Origin: Xanthobacter autotrophicus
GTDB lineage: Bacteria > Pseudomonadota > Alphaproteobacteria > Rhizobiales > Xanthobacteraceae
DNA: 64,000 nt
Assembly: GCF_043194295.1 (NCBI RefSeq)
Contig: NZ_JBAFVK010000005.1
Strand: one strand, 5' to 3'
Within the stretch, counting starts at the first letter, position 1; every line of letters starts with the position of its first letter. Positions 1-8,484 of this stretch are shown here, in pieces. The position numbers were made by a program, and so were the translations under genes. The notes under the pieces were generated by a model. It was not told the DNA's origin. It ran no database searches and saw only the letters and a program-made list of their open reading frames with translations.

Positions 1-465
1 TTCGGGGAAGCCCTTCTTGTCCATCAGCCCCTCGCGCTCGAGGATGGCGTTGGGCAAAAGGAAGCCGTCGGTGGTGACGAGATCCACCTTGGGCGTGTTG
101 GGCCAGCGCGCCAGCAGCGCCTGCAGCACGCGGGCGGTCGTGGACTTGCCCACCGCCACCGATCCGGCCACCCCGATGATGTAGGGCATCTTGCCTTCCC
201 CGTTCGCCTCGCTGTCGCGCTGGTCGAGGAAGTGGCTCATCGCCCGGAAAAGCTTTTGTGTTGCCGCAACATAAAGTGAAAGCAGGCGGGATAGCGGGAG
301 GTAGATTTCCTCCACCTCCTGCATGGAGAGATGGACGCCGAGGCCCTCCAGCCGGGTGATCTCGTCCGGGCGCAGGGTCATGGGCGTGTCGCGCCTCAGC
401 GCGGCCCATTCGGCGCGCGAGAAGGTGCGGTAGGGCGAGAGGCCTGGGTCGAGCCGTCGATCCAT
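1..465 (-). CDS. coaA: Type I pantothenate kinase, N-terminal 155 residues (cut by window edge)
   Basis: Phosphorylates pantothenate with ATP, the first step of coenzyme A synthesis in the cytoplasm. The visible part holds a P-loop GSVAVGKST at about residues 101-109, followed by VDLVTTDGFLLPN, both typical of bacterial type I pantothenate kinase. The reading frame runs off the left edge of the window, so about half of the usual 310-320 residues is missing here. The start ATG at 465 gives MDRRLDPGLSPYRTF, a normal start for the family. It lies 19 bases downstream of hisE in the same direction, so it is probably the last gene of the histidine operon, an arrangement common in Hyphomicrobiales. 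Confidence 0.95.
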   Translation of the reverse strand, partial: MDRRLDPGLSPYRTFSRAEWAALRRDTPMTLRPDEITRLEGLGVHLSMQEVEEIYLPLSRLLSLYVAATQKLFRAMSHFLDQRDSEANGEGKMPYIIGVAGSVAVGKSTTARVLQALLARWPNTPKVDLVTTDGFLLPNAILEREGLMDKKGFPE

Positions 466-484
466 CGTGTGCCTCGTGCTCTTC

Positions 485-811
485 TCAGCCGTGCTGCCGG
501 GCGGCTTTTTCGGCGAGGCCGGACTGGCCTGTTCGTCGCGCAAGCTCCGCATGGACATCGGCCAGCGGCACCCCGCGCGCCTTCAGCAACACAAGCAGAT
601 GGTAGAGCAGATCGCTGGTTTCCGCGACGAGCGCCTTCTCGTCGCCGGAGACGGCGGCGATCACCGTTTCCACCGCCTCCTCGCCCAGCTTCTGGGCGCA
701 TTTCTCGACGCCCTTGTCGAGCAGCGAGCGGGTATAGGACGCCCCCGCATCCGCCGAGGCGCGCGCCGCGACGATGGCTTCGAGGTCGGCGAGGGTGAAG
801 CTGTCGCTCAT
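485..811 (-). CDS. hisE: Phosphoribosyl-ATP pyrophosphatase
   Basis: Hydrolyses phosphoribosyl-ATP to phosphoribosyl-AMP and pyrophosphate, step 2 of histidine synthesis. The 108-residue product is normal length for a stand-alone HisE and carries the metal-binding signature KLGEEAVETVIAA and the LLYHLLVLL helix of the all-alpha NTP pyrophosphohydrolase fold. The frame stays open upstream to 988, but the ATG at 811 gives the family-typical start MSDSFTLADLE and avoids overlap with hisF. It lies 64 bases after hisF; the gap is a purine-rich stretch with repeated GGGAAGGGAGG-like blocks. No fused HisI domain is present, so the cyclohydrolase must be encoded elsewhere. Confidence 0.96.
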   Translation of the reverse strand: MSDSFTLADLEAIVAARASADAGASYTRSLLDKGVEKCAQKLGEEAVETVIAAVSGDEKALVAETSDLLYHLLVLLKARGVPLADVHAELARRTGQSGLAEKAARQHG

Positions 812-875
812 GACGGTGGCCCGGGAAGGGAGGGCGGGGAAGGGAGGCGGAGAAGGGAGGATCGAGGCGCTGGGC

Positions 876-1652
876 CTAGACATCGAGGCGGACGGGAAGC
901 CCCGCCTCGGCCAGGCGTTCCTTGGCCTCGCGGATGGTGAAGGTGCCGAAATGGAAGATGGAGGCGGCCAGCACCGCCGAGGCGCCACCCTCGCGGATGC
1001 CGTCCACCAGATGGTCGAGGGTGCCCACGCCGCCGGAGGCGATCACCGGCACGTGCACCGCGTCCGCCACCGCCCGGGTGAGGGCGCAGTCGAAGCCCTG
1101 GCCGGTGCCGTCCCGGTCCATGGAGGTCAGCAGGATCTCACCGGCGCCGAGGTCCACCACCTCGCGGGCGAACTGGATGGCGTCGATGCCGGTGGGGGTG
1201 CGCCCGCCATGGGTGAAGATCTCCCAGCGGTTCTCCTCGCCCTCTTTGCTCACGCGCTTGGCGTCGATGGCCACCACGATGCACTGCTCGCCGAACTTCT
1301 CGGCCGCCTCGCCCACAAAGGCGCGGCGGTTCACGGCGGCGGTGTTGATGGAGACCTTGTCGGCGCCGGCATGGAGCAGCGTGCGCACGTCGTCCACGGT
1401 ACGCACGCCGCCGCCCACGGTCAGCGGCATGAAGCACTGCTCGGCGGTGCGGCGCACCACGTCGAGGATGGTGCCGCGGTTCTCGTGGCTGGCGGTGATG
1501 TCGAGGAAGGTCAGCTCGTCCGCGCCGGCGAGGTCATAGGCGCGCGCCGCCTCCACCGGATCGCCGGCGTCGCGCAGGTCCACGAACTGGACACCCTTCA
1601 CCACGCGGCCGTCCTTCACGTCGAGGCAGGGGATGACGCGGACTTTCAGCAT
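876..1652 (-). CDS. hisF: Imidazole glycerol phosphate synthase, cyclase subunit
   Basis: HisF uses ammonia delivered by HisH to convert PRFAR into imidazole glycerol phosphate and AICAR. The protein is a 258-residue (beta/alpha)8 barrel. It begins MLKVRVIPCLDVKDG, with the catalytic Asp at residue 11, and the second half-barrel repeats the pattern at VVAIDAKRV, which carries the second catalytic Asp. The start at 1652 is fixed by the conserved N-terminus even though the frame stays open to 1799 inside hisA. It starts 7 bases after hisA, so translation is probably coupled. Confidence 0.97.
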   Translation of the reverse strand: MLKVRVIPCLDVKDGRVVKGVQFVDLRDAGDPVEAARAYDLAGADELTFLDITASHENRGTILDVVRRTAEQCFMPLTVGGGVRTVDDVRTLLHAGADKVSINTAAVNRRAFVGEAAEKFGEQCIVVAIDAKRVSKEGEENRWEIFTHGGRTPTGIDAIQFAREVVDLGAGEILLTSMDRDGTGQGFDCALTRAVADAVHVPVIASGGVGTLDHLVDGIREGGASAVLAASIFHFGTFTIREAKERLAEAGLPVRLDV

Positions 1653-1659
1653 GTCACAC

Positions 1660-2397
1660 CTATCGTCCCGCCACCAGCGCCAGCGCCTCGCGGGCATCGA
1701 GCCGGCCGTCATAGAGGGCGCGGCCGGTAATGGCGCCTTCCAGCTTCTTCGCGCGCGGGGTGAGCAGCGCCTCGATATCGGCCAGCGACGCCAGGCCACC
1801 CGAGGCGATCACCGGCAGGTTCACCGCCTCCGCCAGCGCCACGGTGGCGTCGAGGTTCAGGCCCTTCAGCAGGCCGTCGCGGGCAATGTCGGTGTAGATG
1901 ATGGCGGTGACGCCGGCATCCTCGAACCTTCTGGCGATGTCCACGGCGGCGATGTCCGAGGTCTCGGCCCATCCCTCCACGGCGACGCGCCCGTCGCGGG
2001 CGTCGAGGCCCACCACGATGCGGCCGGGATGAGCCTTCGCGGCCTGCTTCACGAAGTCCGGGTCGCGCACTGCGGCAGTGCCGAGGATGACGCGGGTCAC
2101 CCCCTTCTCCAGCCAGGCCTCGACGGTCTTCAGGTCGCGGATGCCGCCGCCGAGCTGCACGGGGATGGAGACGGTCTCCAAAATCCGCTCCACCGCCGCC
2201 GCGTTGACCGGCTTGCCGGCGAAAGCGCCGTCGAGGTCCACGAGATGGAGGTAGCGAAAGCCGAGGGTCTCGAACTCCGCCGCCTGGGCGGCGGGATCGC
2301 GGTTGAACACGGTGGCCCGCGCCATGTCGCCCTGTTCGAGGCGCACGGCGAGGCCGTCCTTGAGGTCGATGGCCGGAAAAAGGATCACGGATGCCAC
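1660..2397 (-). CDS. hisA: ProFAR isomerase
   Basis: 1-(5-phosphoribosyl)-5-[(5-phosphoribosylamino)methylideneamino]imidazole-4-carboxamide isomerase, the fourth step of histidine synthesis. The 245-residue barrel begins MASVILFPAIDLKDG, with the catalytic Asp in the first half-barrel and its counterpart in IIYTDIARDG. Phosphate-binding loops VQLGGGIRD and VIASGGLAS are in their usual places. The gene overlaps the end of hisH by 13 bases and is followed 7 bases later by hisF, so hisH-hisA-hisF is a tight translational unit. Confidence 0.97.
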   Translation of the reverse strand: MASVILFPAIDLKDGLAVRLEQGDMARATVFNRDPAAQAAEFETLGFRYLHLVDLDGAFAGKPVNAAAVERILETVSIPVQLGGGIRDLKTVEAWLEKGVTRVILGTAAVRDPDFVKQAAKAHPGRIVVGLDARDGRVAVEGWAETSDIAAVDIARRFEDAGVTAIIYTDIARDGLLKGLNLDATVALAEAVNLPVIASGGLASLADIEALLTPRAKKLEGAITGRALYDGRLDAREALALVAGR

Positions 2398-3032
2398 TTC
2401 AGGAAATTCGCGAGGAGCGCGAGGCCGAGCCTCTGGCTCTTCTCGGGATGGAACTGGGTGCCGGCCACGTTGTCGCGCGCGACCATGGCGGTGATGGTGC
2501 TGCCATAGTCCGTGGTGGCGACGAGGTCGATGCCGTCGGCCGGCTTCAGATGGTAGGAATGCACGAAATAGGCGTGCAAGCCGCCTTCACCGGTGGGAAT
2601 ACCGGCGAGGAGGGGGTGTTCGCGCGCAGTCTGGAGCGTGTTCCAGCCCATGTGCGGGATCTTCAGTTCGGGGTCGGACGGGGCGATGCGCTCCACTTCG
2701 CCGCGGATCCAGCCGAGGCCATCGGTCACGCCATGCTCCAGCCCGCGTTCGGCGAGCAGCTGGAGGCCGACGCAGATGCCGAGGAAGGGGCGGCCGCGCT
2801 CCTTCACCGCCTCGGTCATGGCTTCCACCATGCCCGGCACGGCGTCGAGGCCGGCGCGGCAGTCGGCGAAGGCGCCGACGCCCGGCAGCACCACCCGGTC
2901 GGCGGTGCGCACGATCTCCGGATCGTTGGTGACGATCACCTGTTCCGCGCCCACGTCGAGCGCGGCGCGCTCCATGGCCTTGGCGGCGGAGTGGAGGTTG
3001 CCGGAATTATAATCGATGATCGCGACGCTCAT
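2385..3032 (-). CDS. hisH: Imidazole glycerol phosphate synthase, glutamine amidotransferase subunit
   Basis: HisH hydrolyses glutamine and channels ammonia into HisF. It is a class I glutaminase of 215 residues. The nucleophile is Cys87 in GICVGLQLL, and the other triad members are His195 and Glu197 in GTQFHPEKSQ. The oxyanion strand (residues about 50-53, PGVG) is intact. It begins MSVAIIDYNSGN, the family start. It lies 3 bases after the DUF2628 gene and overlaps hisA. Confidence 0.97.
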   Translation of the reverse strand: MSVAIIDYNSGNLHSAAKAMERAALDVGAEQVIVTNDPEIVRTADRVVLPGVGAFADCRAGLDAVPGMVEAMTEAVKERGRPFLGICVGLQLLAERGLEHGVTDGLGWIRGEVERIAPSDPELKIPHMGWNTLQTAREHPLLAGIPTGEGGLHAYFVHSYHLKPADGIDLVATTDYGSTITAMVARDNVAGTQFHPEKSQRLGLALLANFLKWHP

Positions 3033-3035
3033 CCC

Positions 3036-3527
3036 TCAGGCTCCCGGAAAGGCGCCGATGACGCCGGCCTGGCCGCCTGCGAAGGCGGGGGGCGCCATGG
3101 GGCGGATGGCCGGCAGGTCGGCGCGCGCCAGCGGTGCGGGACGGGCCGCGACCCAATCCGCGAAGAAGCGCTGTTCCGCCTCGTCCCGGTTGGGAGCGAT
3201 CACCACGCCGGCTTCCTCATAGCCCTTGCGGGCCAGCTTGCGCTGGCGCAGGGCCGGAAGCTCGAAGGCCAGCAGCAGGTGGAACCCCGCCATCACCACG
3301 TCGGTCACCGCCTGGGCGAGGCCGGCGAAGTGGGCGGTGAGCTGGAGCACCACCACCACCGCCACATAGGCGGCAAGCGGCAGCCACAGGCGGAAGCGCG
3401 CCAGCACGAACGGCGCGAAAAACAAAGTCGCCCACGAGAATTTCTCGCGCACGAACACGGTGCGGCCGGCCACCGCCTCGGCGGTGTCGCCGGGTTCCGT
3501 CCTGCTCAGGACCGTCCAGATGCCCAT
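3036..3527 (-). CDS. DUF2628 membrane protein inside the his operon
   Basis: A 163-residue protein of the DUF2628 family. Residues about 32-60 and 75-95 form hydrophobic segments (FSWATLFFAPFVLARF, then LPLAAYVAVVVVLQL), so it is probably an inner-membrane protein with two or three spans. The C-terminal third is soluble, proline/alanine-rich and ends GVIGAFPGA. It lies 11 bases after hisB and 3 bases before hisH. Insertion of this family between hisB and hisH is common in Hyphomicrobiales, yet no histidine-related function is known. The position suggests co-expression only; I do not assign a reaction. Confidence 0.85.
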   Translation of the reverse strand: MGIWTVLSRTEPGDTAEAVAGRTVFVREKFSWATLFFAPFVLARFRLWLPLAAYVAVVVVLQLTAHFAGLAQAVTDVVMAGFHLLLAFELPALRQRKLARKGYEEAGVVIAPNRDEAEQRFFADWVAARPAPLARADLPAIRPMAPPAFAGGQAGVIGAFPGA

Positions 3528-3538
3528 CGTCCGGCTCC

Positions 3539-4132
3539 TCAGGTTCCCAGCGCGCCCTTGGTGGAGGGGATCTCCCCCGCCGCCGCCGGGTCCACCGCCA
3601 CCGCAGCCCGCAGCACCCGGGCAAGGCCCTTGAAGCAGCTTTCCGCGATGTGGTGGGCGTTCACGCCGTACAAGGTCTCCACATGCAGGGTCAGCCCGGC
3701 GCTGGAGGCGAAGGCCTGGAAGAACTCGCGCACCAGCTCGGTGTCGAACTCGCCGATCTTGGGCACCGCGAATTCGGTGCGGAATACCAGGAACGGCCGG
3801 CCCGAGATGTCGAGGGCAACCCGGGTCAGCGTCTCGTCCATGGGCAGCAGCACGTCGGCGTAGCGGGTGATGCCGCGCATGTCGCCGAGCGCCTTCTTCA
3901 GCGCCTGGCCGAGCACGATGCCCACATCCTCGGTGGTGTGGTGGAAATCCACATGGAGGTCGCCGTCGGCCTTGATCTCAAGGTCGAAGCGGGCATGCCG
4001 GGCCAGCAGGTCCAGCATATGGTCCAGGAAGCCGATCCCGGTGGAGATGGCAGAGCGGCCCGTTCCGTCGAGATCGACGGTGAGGGCGACGCGGGTCTCC
4101 TTGGTTTCGCGGACGATGTCGGCCTTGCGCAT
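3539..4132 (-). CDS. hisB: Imidazoleglycerol-phosphate dehydratase
   Basis: Dehydrates imidazole glycerol phosphate to imidazole acetol phosphate, using two manganese ions per site. The 197-residue monofunctional form carries the metal motif HHTTEDVG (about residues 64-71), FLDHML (35-40) and a second HH-E motif near ALYGVNAHHIAE. Length is normal for the enzyme without the phosphatase domain. It is the first gene of the minus-strand his run; the 150 bases between it and the divergent hydrolase gene must hold the operon promoter. Confidence 0.97.
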   Translation of the reverse strand: MRKADIVRETKETRVALTVDLDGTGRSAISTGIGFLDHMLDLLARHARFDLEIKADGDLHVDFHHTTEDVGIVLGQALKKALGDMRGITRYADVLLPMDETLTRVALDISGRPFLVFRTEFAVPKIGEFDTELVREFFQAFASSAGLTLHVETLYGVNAHHIAESCFKGLARVLRAAVAVDPAAAGEIPSTKGALGT

Positions 4133-4279
4133 GGAACTCCTCCAAGGCCGCGGGTTCTATCAGCAACGTCGCTGCATTGCCATATGGCGAAGAGATGACG
4201 TTTTCAGGCGTCCGATCCTCCCCTCGCCGCGCCCGGGGCGATGTGGCATAGCAGCAATTCCAGCGGATGGGGGATGCGG

Positions 4280-5071
4280 ATGCCGACGACGCAGAACGAC
4301 GGGCTTGAGCTTGCCTATCAGGTAAGCGGGGAGGGCCCGCCGGTCCTCATCATTTCCGGCCTGTCTGCCGAGCGCTCGTTCTGGGCGCTGACACGGCCGC
4401 TACTCTCAGGCTTCACTCTCGTCGAGTTCGACAACCGCGACATCGGCAAGAGCGCGCGAGCCAAGGCACCCTATGTCGCCGCCGACATGGCGCGAGACGC
4501 CCTCGCCGTGCTCGACGCGGCGGGAATCCAGAAGGCGCATGTCATCGGCCATTCCATGGGCGGCATGATCGCTCAGGAACTCGTCCTCATGGCGCCGCAG
4601 CGCGTGGACCGGCTGGTGCTCTCCAACACCATCGCCCGCAACGACCTCTACACCACGCAGATCATGCGCCTGCTGAAGGAGCTGCGGCTCCAGCTCGACA
4701 ACGAGCTGACCTTCGGCGCGGCGCTTACCAGCTTCGTTCTGGGCATGGGTACGCTGAAGAAGATCCCGCTCTTTGCTGCGGTGCAGCAATCTCTGGATGC
4801 CGGGCTCTACCAGGGGAAGGACGCTTTCCTGCGCCAGCTCGAGGTCTGCACACAGGCGGACACCCTGGCGCGGCTCGGCTTCATTTCGGCGCCGACGCTG
4901 GCCATCTATTGCGATGACGACCGGATGTTCTCGCCGCACATGGTGCGGGAGATCGCGGACGCCATCAACGGCGCGGTGCTGGATGAGATCGTCGACAGCG
5001 GGCACTGCCCCATGGTGGAGGCCCCGGAGAATTTCGCCACCACCGTCCGCGCCTTCCTGAAGGGCAGCTGA
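4280..5071 (+). CDS. Alpha/beta-fold hydrolase
   Basis: A 263-residue alpha/beta hydrolase of the 3-oxoadipate enol-lactonase/haloperoxidase type. The nucleophile Ser is in GHSMGGMIAQEL (Ser about 92). The acid is probably in YCDDDRMF and the base in DSGHCPMVEAPE. The oxyanion region is IISGLSAERSFW. The frame is open from 4241; the ATG at 4280 (MPTTQNDGLELAYQVSG) matches the usual start of the family and has GGGGGATG just before it, though 4274 is also possible. There are no catabolic genes next to it, so the substrate cannot be named. It is divergent from hisB and is followed by hslV. Confidence 0.85.
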   Translation: MPTTQNDGLELAYQVSGEGPPVLIISGLSAERSFWALTRPLLSGFTLVEFDNRDIGKSARAKAPYVAADMARDALAVLDAAGIQKAHVIGHSMGGMIAQELVLMAPQRVDRLVLSNTIARNDLYTTQIMRLLKELRLQLDNELTFGAALTSFVLGMGTLKKIPLFAAVQQSLDAGLYQGKDAFLRQLEVCTQADTLARLGFISAPTLAIYCDDDRMFSPHMVREIADAINGAVLDEIVDSGHCPMVEAPENFATTVRAFLKGS

Positions 5072-5143
5072 CGGCACAGAATGGCGCCACTCGGTTGCGT
5101 CCGCGCGGGAACGCCCTAAGTAAGGCCCCGAGCGGAGCTTTTC

Positions 5144-5692
5144 ATGCAGCATTCCCCGGATACCATTTACGGCACCACCATCGTCACCGTGCGCAAAGGC
5201 AACCGCGTCGCCATCGCCGGCGACGGGCAGGTGACGCTCGGCCAGACCGTGCTGAAGTCCAATGCCCGCAAGGTGCGCCGGCTCGGCAGGGGGGATGTGA
5301 TCGGCGGCTTCGCCGGCGCCACGGCGGATGCCTTCACCCTGTTCGAGCGCCTGGAATCCAAGCTGGAGCAATATCCCGGACAGCTTCAGCGCGCCGCGGT
5401 CGAGCTCGCCAAGGACTGGCGCACCGACCGCTACCTGCGCCGGCTGGAAGCCATGATGATCGTGGCGGATGCCTCCATCTCCCTCGTGCTCACCGGCACC
5501 GGCGACGTGCTGGAGCCGGAAGTGGGGGTGGCCGGCATCGGCTCGGGCGGCATGTTCGCGCTGGCCGCCGCGCGGGCCCTGCTCGACCGCGAGGAGGACC
5601 CGGAAGCCATCGTGCGCCGCTCGCTGGAGATCGCCGCCGACATCTGCGTCTATACCAACCGCAACATCGTGGTGGAAACCATCGGCGCCTGA
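5144..5692 (+). CDS. hslV: ATP-dependent protease HslUV, peptidase subunit
   Basis: Proteasome-like threonine peptidase that forms the two-ring core of HslUV in the cytoplasm. The precursor is 182 residues. The catalytic Thr lies in YGTTIVTVRKGN, so a ten-residue propeptide (MQHSPDTIYG) should be removed to expose Thr11. The glycine-rich GSGGMFALAAARALL and the C-terminal NIVVETIGA are typical. A promoter should lie in the 70 bases after the hydrolase stop; I could not see a convincing heat-shock promoter there. hslU follows after 71 bases. Confidence 0.97.
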   Translation: MQHSPDTIYGTTIVTVRKGNRVAIAGDGQVTLGQTVLKSNARKVRRLGRGDVIGGFAGATADAFTLFERLESKLEQYPGQLQRAAVELAKDWRTDRYLRRLEAMMIVADASISLVLTGTGDVLEPEVGVAGIGSGGMFALAAARALLDREEDPEAIVRRSLEIAADICVYTNRNIVVETIGA

Positions 5693-5763
5693 GGCCCCGC
5701 CCGCGCCTTCACGGCGCGACGGACCGCGACCCGAACGCCACCAGATTCCATGAGCGACCCTTC

Positions 5764-7071
5764 ATGAGCGACTTTTCCCCCCGCGAGATTGTCTCCGAGC
5801 TGGACCGCCACATCGTTGGCCAGGCCAATGCGAAGAGGGCGGTGGCCATCGCCCTGCGCAACCGCTGGCGGCGCCAGCAGCTGGACGACAAGCTGCGCGA
5901 GGAGGTGCTGCCCAAGAACATCCTCATGATCGGCCCCACGGGCGTCGGCAAGACCGAGATTTCCCGTCGCCTCGCCCGGCTTGCCGGCGCGCCTTTCCTC
6001 AAGGTGGAAGCCACCAAGTTCACGGAAGTGGGCTATGTGGGCCGCGACGTGGAGCAGATCGTGCGCGACCTCGTGGAGGTGGGCATCGGCCTCGTACGCG
6101 AGGCGCGGCGCAAGGATGTGCAGGCCAAAGCCCATCTCGCCGCCGAGAACCGGGTGCTCGACGCCTTGGTGGGCGCCACCGCCTCGCCCGCCACCCGGGA
6201 CGCCTTCCGCAAGCGCCTGCGCGCGGGCGAGCTGGACGACAAGGAAGTGGAGATCGAGATCCAGGCGGGCGGGCAGGGCATGCCCATGTTCGACATCCCC
6301 GGCATGCCCGGCACCCAGATGGGCGCGGTCAATCTGGGCGACATGCTGGGCAAGGCCTTCGGCGGCCGCTCCAAGCCGCGACGGGTCAATGTGAAGGAGG
6401 CCCATCCCCTCCTGCTCGCCGAGGAGGCGGACAAGCTCATCGACCAGGACGCCATCGTCCAGGACGCCATCCACCAGGTGGAGAACAACGGCATCGTCTT
6501 CCTCGACGAGATCGACAAGATCGCCGGCCGCGAGGGCCGCTCGGGCGCGGATGTCTCCCGCGAGGGCGTGCAGCGCGACCTGCTTCCCCTCATTGAGGGC
6601 ACCACGGTTTCCACCAAGCACGGGCCGGTGAAGACCGACCACATCCTGTTCATCGCCTCCGGCGCCTTTCACGTCTCCAAGCCGTCGGATCTGCTGCCGG
6701 AGCTTCAGGGCCGGCTGCCCATCCGGGTGGAGCTGGAGGCGCTGACGCGGGCCGACTTCGTGCGCATCCTCACCGAGACCGAGGCGAGCCTCGTCAAGCA
6801 GTCGGTGGCGCTCATGGGCACGGAGGGCGTGACCCTTACCATCACTGCCGACGCGGTGGAGGCCATCGCCGACGCGGCGGTGGAGGTGAATTCAAACGTG
6901 GAGAATATCGGTGCCCGGCGGCTCCAGACCGTCATCGAGCGGGTGCTGGACGATCTGTCCTTCTCTGCCCCCGACCGCTCTGGCGAGACGGTCGTTGTGG
7001 ATGCCGAATATGTGCGCTCGCGCGTCGCCGACCTTGCCCGCAACGCCGACCTGAGCCGCTTCATCCTCTGA
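5764..7071 (+). CDS. hslU: ATP-dependent protease HslUV, unfoldase subunit
   Basis: AAA+ ClpX-type unfoldase that feeds substrates into HslV. The protein is 435 residues. Walker A is GPTGVGKT (residues 57-64), Walker B is IVFLDEIDKI, the sensor region is GARRLQTVIERVL, and the C-terminal tail LSRFIL inserts into HslV. An intermediate (I) domain rich in glycine/methionine (QAGGQGMPMFDIPGMPG) is present. ATG 5764 gives MSDFSPREIVSELD. There is another ATG 14 bases upstream, out of frame. hslV and hslU form a two-gene operon. Confidence 0.97.
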   Translation: MSDFSPREIVSELDRHIVGQANAKRAVAIALRNRWRRQQLDDKLREEVLPKNILMIGPTGVGKTEISRRLARLAGAPFLKVEATKFTEVGYVGRDVEQIVRDLVEVGIGLVREARRKDVQAKAHLAAENRVLDALVGATASPATRDAFRKRLRAGELDDKEVEIEIQAGGQGMPMFDIPGMPGTQMGAVNLGDMLGKAFGGRSKPRRVNVKEAHPLLLAEEADKLIDQDAIVQDAIHQVENNGIVFLDEIDKIAGREGRSGADVSREGVQRDLLPLIEGTTVSTKHGPVKTDHILFIASGAFHVSKPSDLLPELQGRLPIRVELEALTRADFVRILTETEASLVKQSVALMGTEGVTLTITADAVEAIADAAVEVNSNVENIGARRLQTVIERVLDDLSFSAPDRSGETVVVDAEYVRSRVADLARNADLSRFIL

Positions 7072-7084
7072 CGGAGCCGGATGT

Positions 7085-7109
7085 GCCGGCCTCTCTCAGG
7101 AGAGCCGGC
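7085..7109. terminator. Hairpin between convergent hslU and the regulator gene
   Basis: GCCGGC and GCCGGC arms extended by CTCTC/GAGAG with a short loop. It lies 14 bases after the hslU stop and overlaps the last codons of the convergent regulator gene. There is no U-tract, so it may be a weak or bidirectional terminator. Confidence 0.45.
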
Positions 7110-8484
7110 GCCGGTCCTGCCAGGCGAGCTTCTTGCGGTAGAGGGTGGAGGGGCTGAGATCGAGGGCCGCGGCCGCGAGCGGGATGTTGCCATCGAACGC
7201 GGCGATGGCCGCCTCGATCACCCGCCGCTCCACGATGGCGAAGGGCTCGACCCGGCCGAAGGTGCCCCCGTGCGCCGCGTCCATCAGCATGGCGGCGGCC
7301 TGGGCGTTCGGGGCTTCTTCCGGCAGAGGCGCCTCGGGCTCCTCGAACAGCTCGGGTCCCAGCAATCCGCCGTCGCCGAGGATGACCGCGCGCCGCATCA
7401 GGTTCTGCAGTTCGCGCACATTGCCCGGGAACGACCGGGCTCGCAGAACGTCGGCTGCGCCGGGGGCGAGACGCGAAATCGGCCGCCCTTCCTCGCCGGC
7501 GAAACGGGCCAGGAAGGCTTCGGCCAGCAGCACCACGTCGTCGCCGCGCTCGCGCAGGGGCGGCAGGGTCAGGGTGAGAACGTCCAGCCGGTAGAACAGG
7601 TCCTCGCGCAGGCGGCCGGCGCGCACGTCCTCCAGCGGATCGCGGGCGGTGGCACAGACGAGGCGTACGTCGCTCTTGCGCTCGTCCGTCTCGCCGGCCC
7701 GGCGGAAGCGGCCTTTCTCAAGGAAATGCAGAAGCTTGCTTTGGGTGGCGTTGTCCAGCTCCGACACCTCGTCGAGCAGCAGCGTCCCCTCGTGGGCGCG
7801 CTCGAGGGCACCGGGACCGGTGAGGCCGAACACGGCTTGTTCCATGTAGGTGGCCGGAATGGCGGCGCAGTTGAGGGCGTTGAAGGGGCCTTCCTGCCGC
7901 GTGGAGGCCACGTGGAGGGCCGAGGCCGCAAGGCCCTTGCCGGTTCCGCTTTCCCCGGTCACGAACACCGGCGCGCGCGAAGCCGCCAGCCGCTCGATCT
8001 GTTCATAGACGGCCAGCATGGCCGGCGAGCGGCCCAGGAAGCCGCAGAAGTCGCCGCTGCGCGGCAGTTGCGGACGATCGCGGCGCCGCCGCTCGGGACG
8101 ACGGGCCGGCGTGGCGGCCAGGAGGCGATCCACCACCTCCTCGGGACCGACGGGCTTGATCACCACGTCGTCGGCCCCGGCGCGCATGGCGGCCACGGCA
8201 TCCGCCACCGAGGCCCCGCGCGCCAGTGCCACCACCAGCGTTCCGGCAAAGCCGGCGGCCCGCAGTCGCCGTGTGGCCTGTTCCGGTTGGTCAGCCGCCA
8301 GCAAGATCGCCGCACAGCGCGGCGCCAGGGGCAGGCCGGCCGCCAGATCCTCCGCCTCAAGCACATGCAAGGCATCGCGCCGGGCGAGCGCGGCGCGCAT
8401 CATGGTGCGCACGTCCGCTTCCGGGTCGCAAACCAGAACGCAGGTACGCCGGTCGGTCGGTGGGGCCGATGGGTTTACAATCAT
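7096..8484 (-). CDS. Sigma-54-type AAA+ response regulator lacking the GAFTGA motif
   Basis: A 462-residue NtrC-family regulator: receiver-like domain (about 14-124), AAA+ domain (about 150-390) and Fis-type helix-turn-helix (about 432-451, GNIPLAAAALDLSPSTLYRKK). Walker A is GESGTGKG and Walker B is LLLDEV. Between them, where activators carry ELFGHxxGAFTGA, this protein has VFGLTGPGALERAHEGT, shorter and without GAFTGA, the loop that contacts sigma-54. In the receiver the phospho-acceptor position reads ILLAADQP, with Ala where Asp is expected, although the switch Lys (VIKP) is kept. It therefore probably does not activate sigma-54 promoters and may act independently of phosphorylation, like HupR/TyrR-type relatives. 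The frame also allows a GTG start at 8532; ATG 8484 is preferred. No histidine kinase is adjacent. Confidence 0.88.
   Translation of the reverse strand: MIVNPSAPPTDRRTCVLVCDPEADVRTMMRAALARRDALHVLEAEDLAAGLPLAPRCAAILLAADQPEQATRRLRAAGFAGTLVVALARGASVADAVAAMRAGADDVVIKPVGPEEVVDRLLAATPARRPERRRRDRPQLPRSGDFCGFLGRSPAMLAVYEQIERLAASRAPVFVTGESGTGKGLAASALHVASTRQEGPFNALNCAAIPATYMEQAVFGLTGPGALERAHEGTLLLDEVSELDNATQSKLLHFLEKGRFRRAGETDERKSDVRLVCATARDPLEDVRAGRLREDLFYRLDVLTLTLPPLRERGDDVVLLAEAFLARFAGEEGRPISRLAPGAADVLRARSFPGNVRELQNLMRRAVILGDGGLLGPELFEEPEAPLPEEAPNAQAAAMLMDAAHGGTFGRVEPFAIVERRVIEAAIAAFDGNIPLAAAALDLSPSTLYRKKLAWQDRRRLS

Noticed and set aside
5095..7071. One long plus-strand open frame spanning hslV and hslU as a fusion
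   Set aside because: The first part is an out-of-frame reading of hslV; the real hslU starts at 5764 with its conserved N-terminus.
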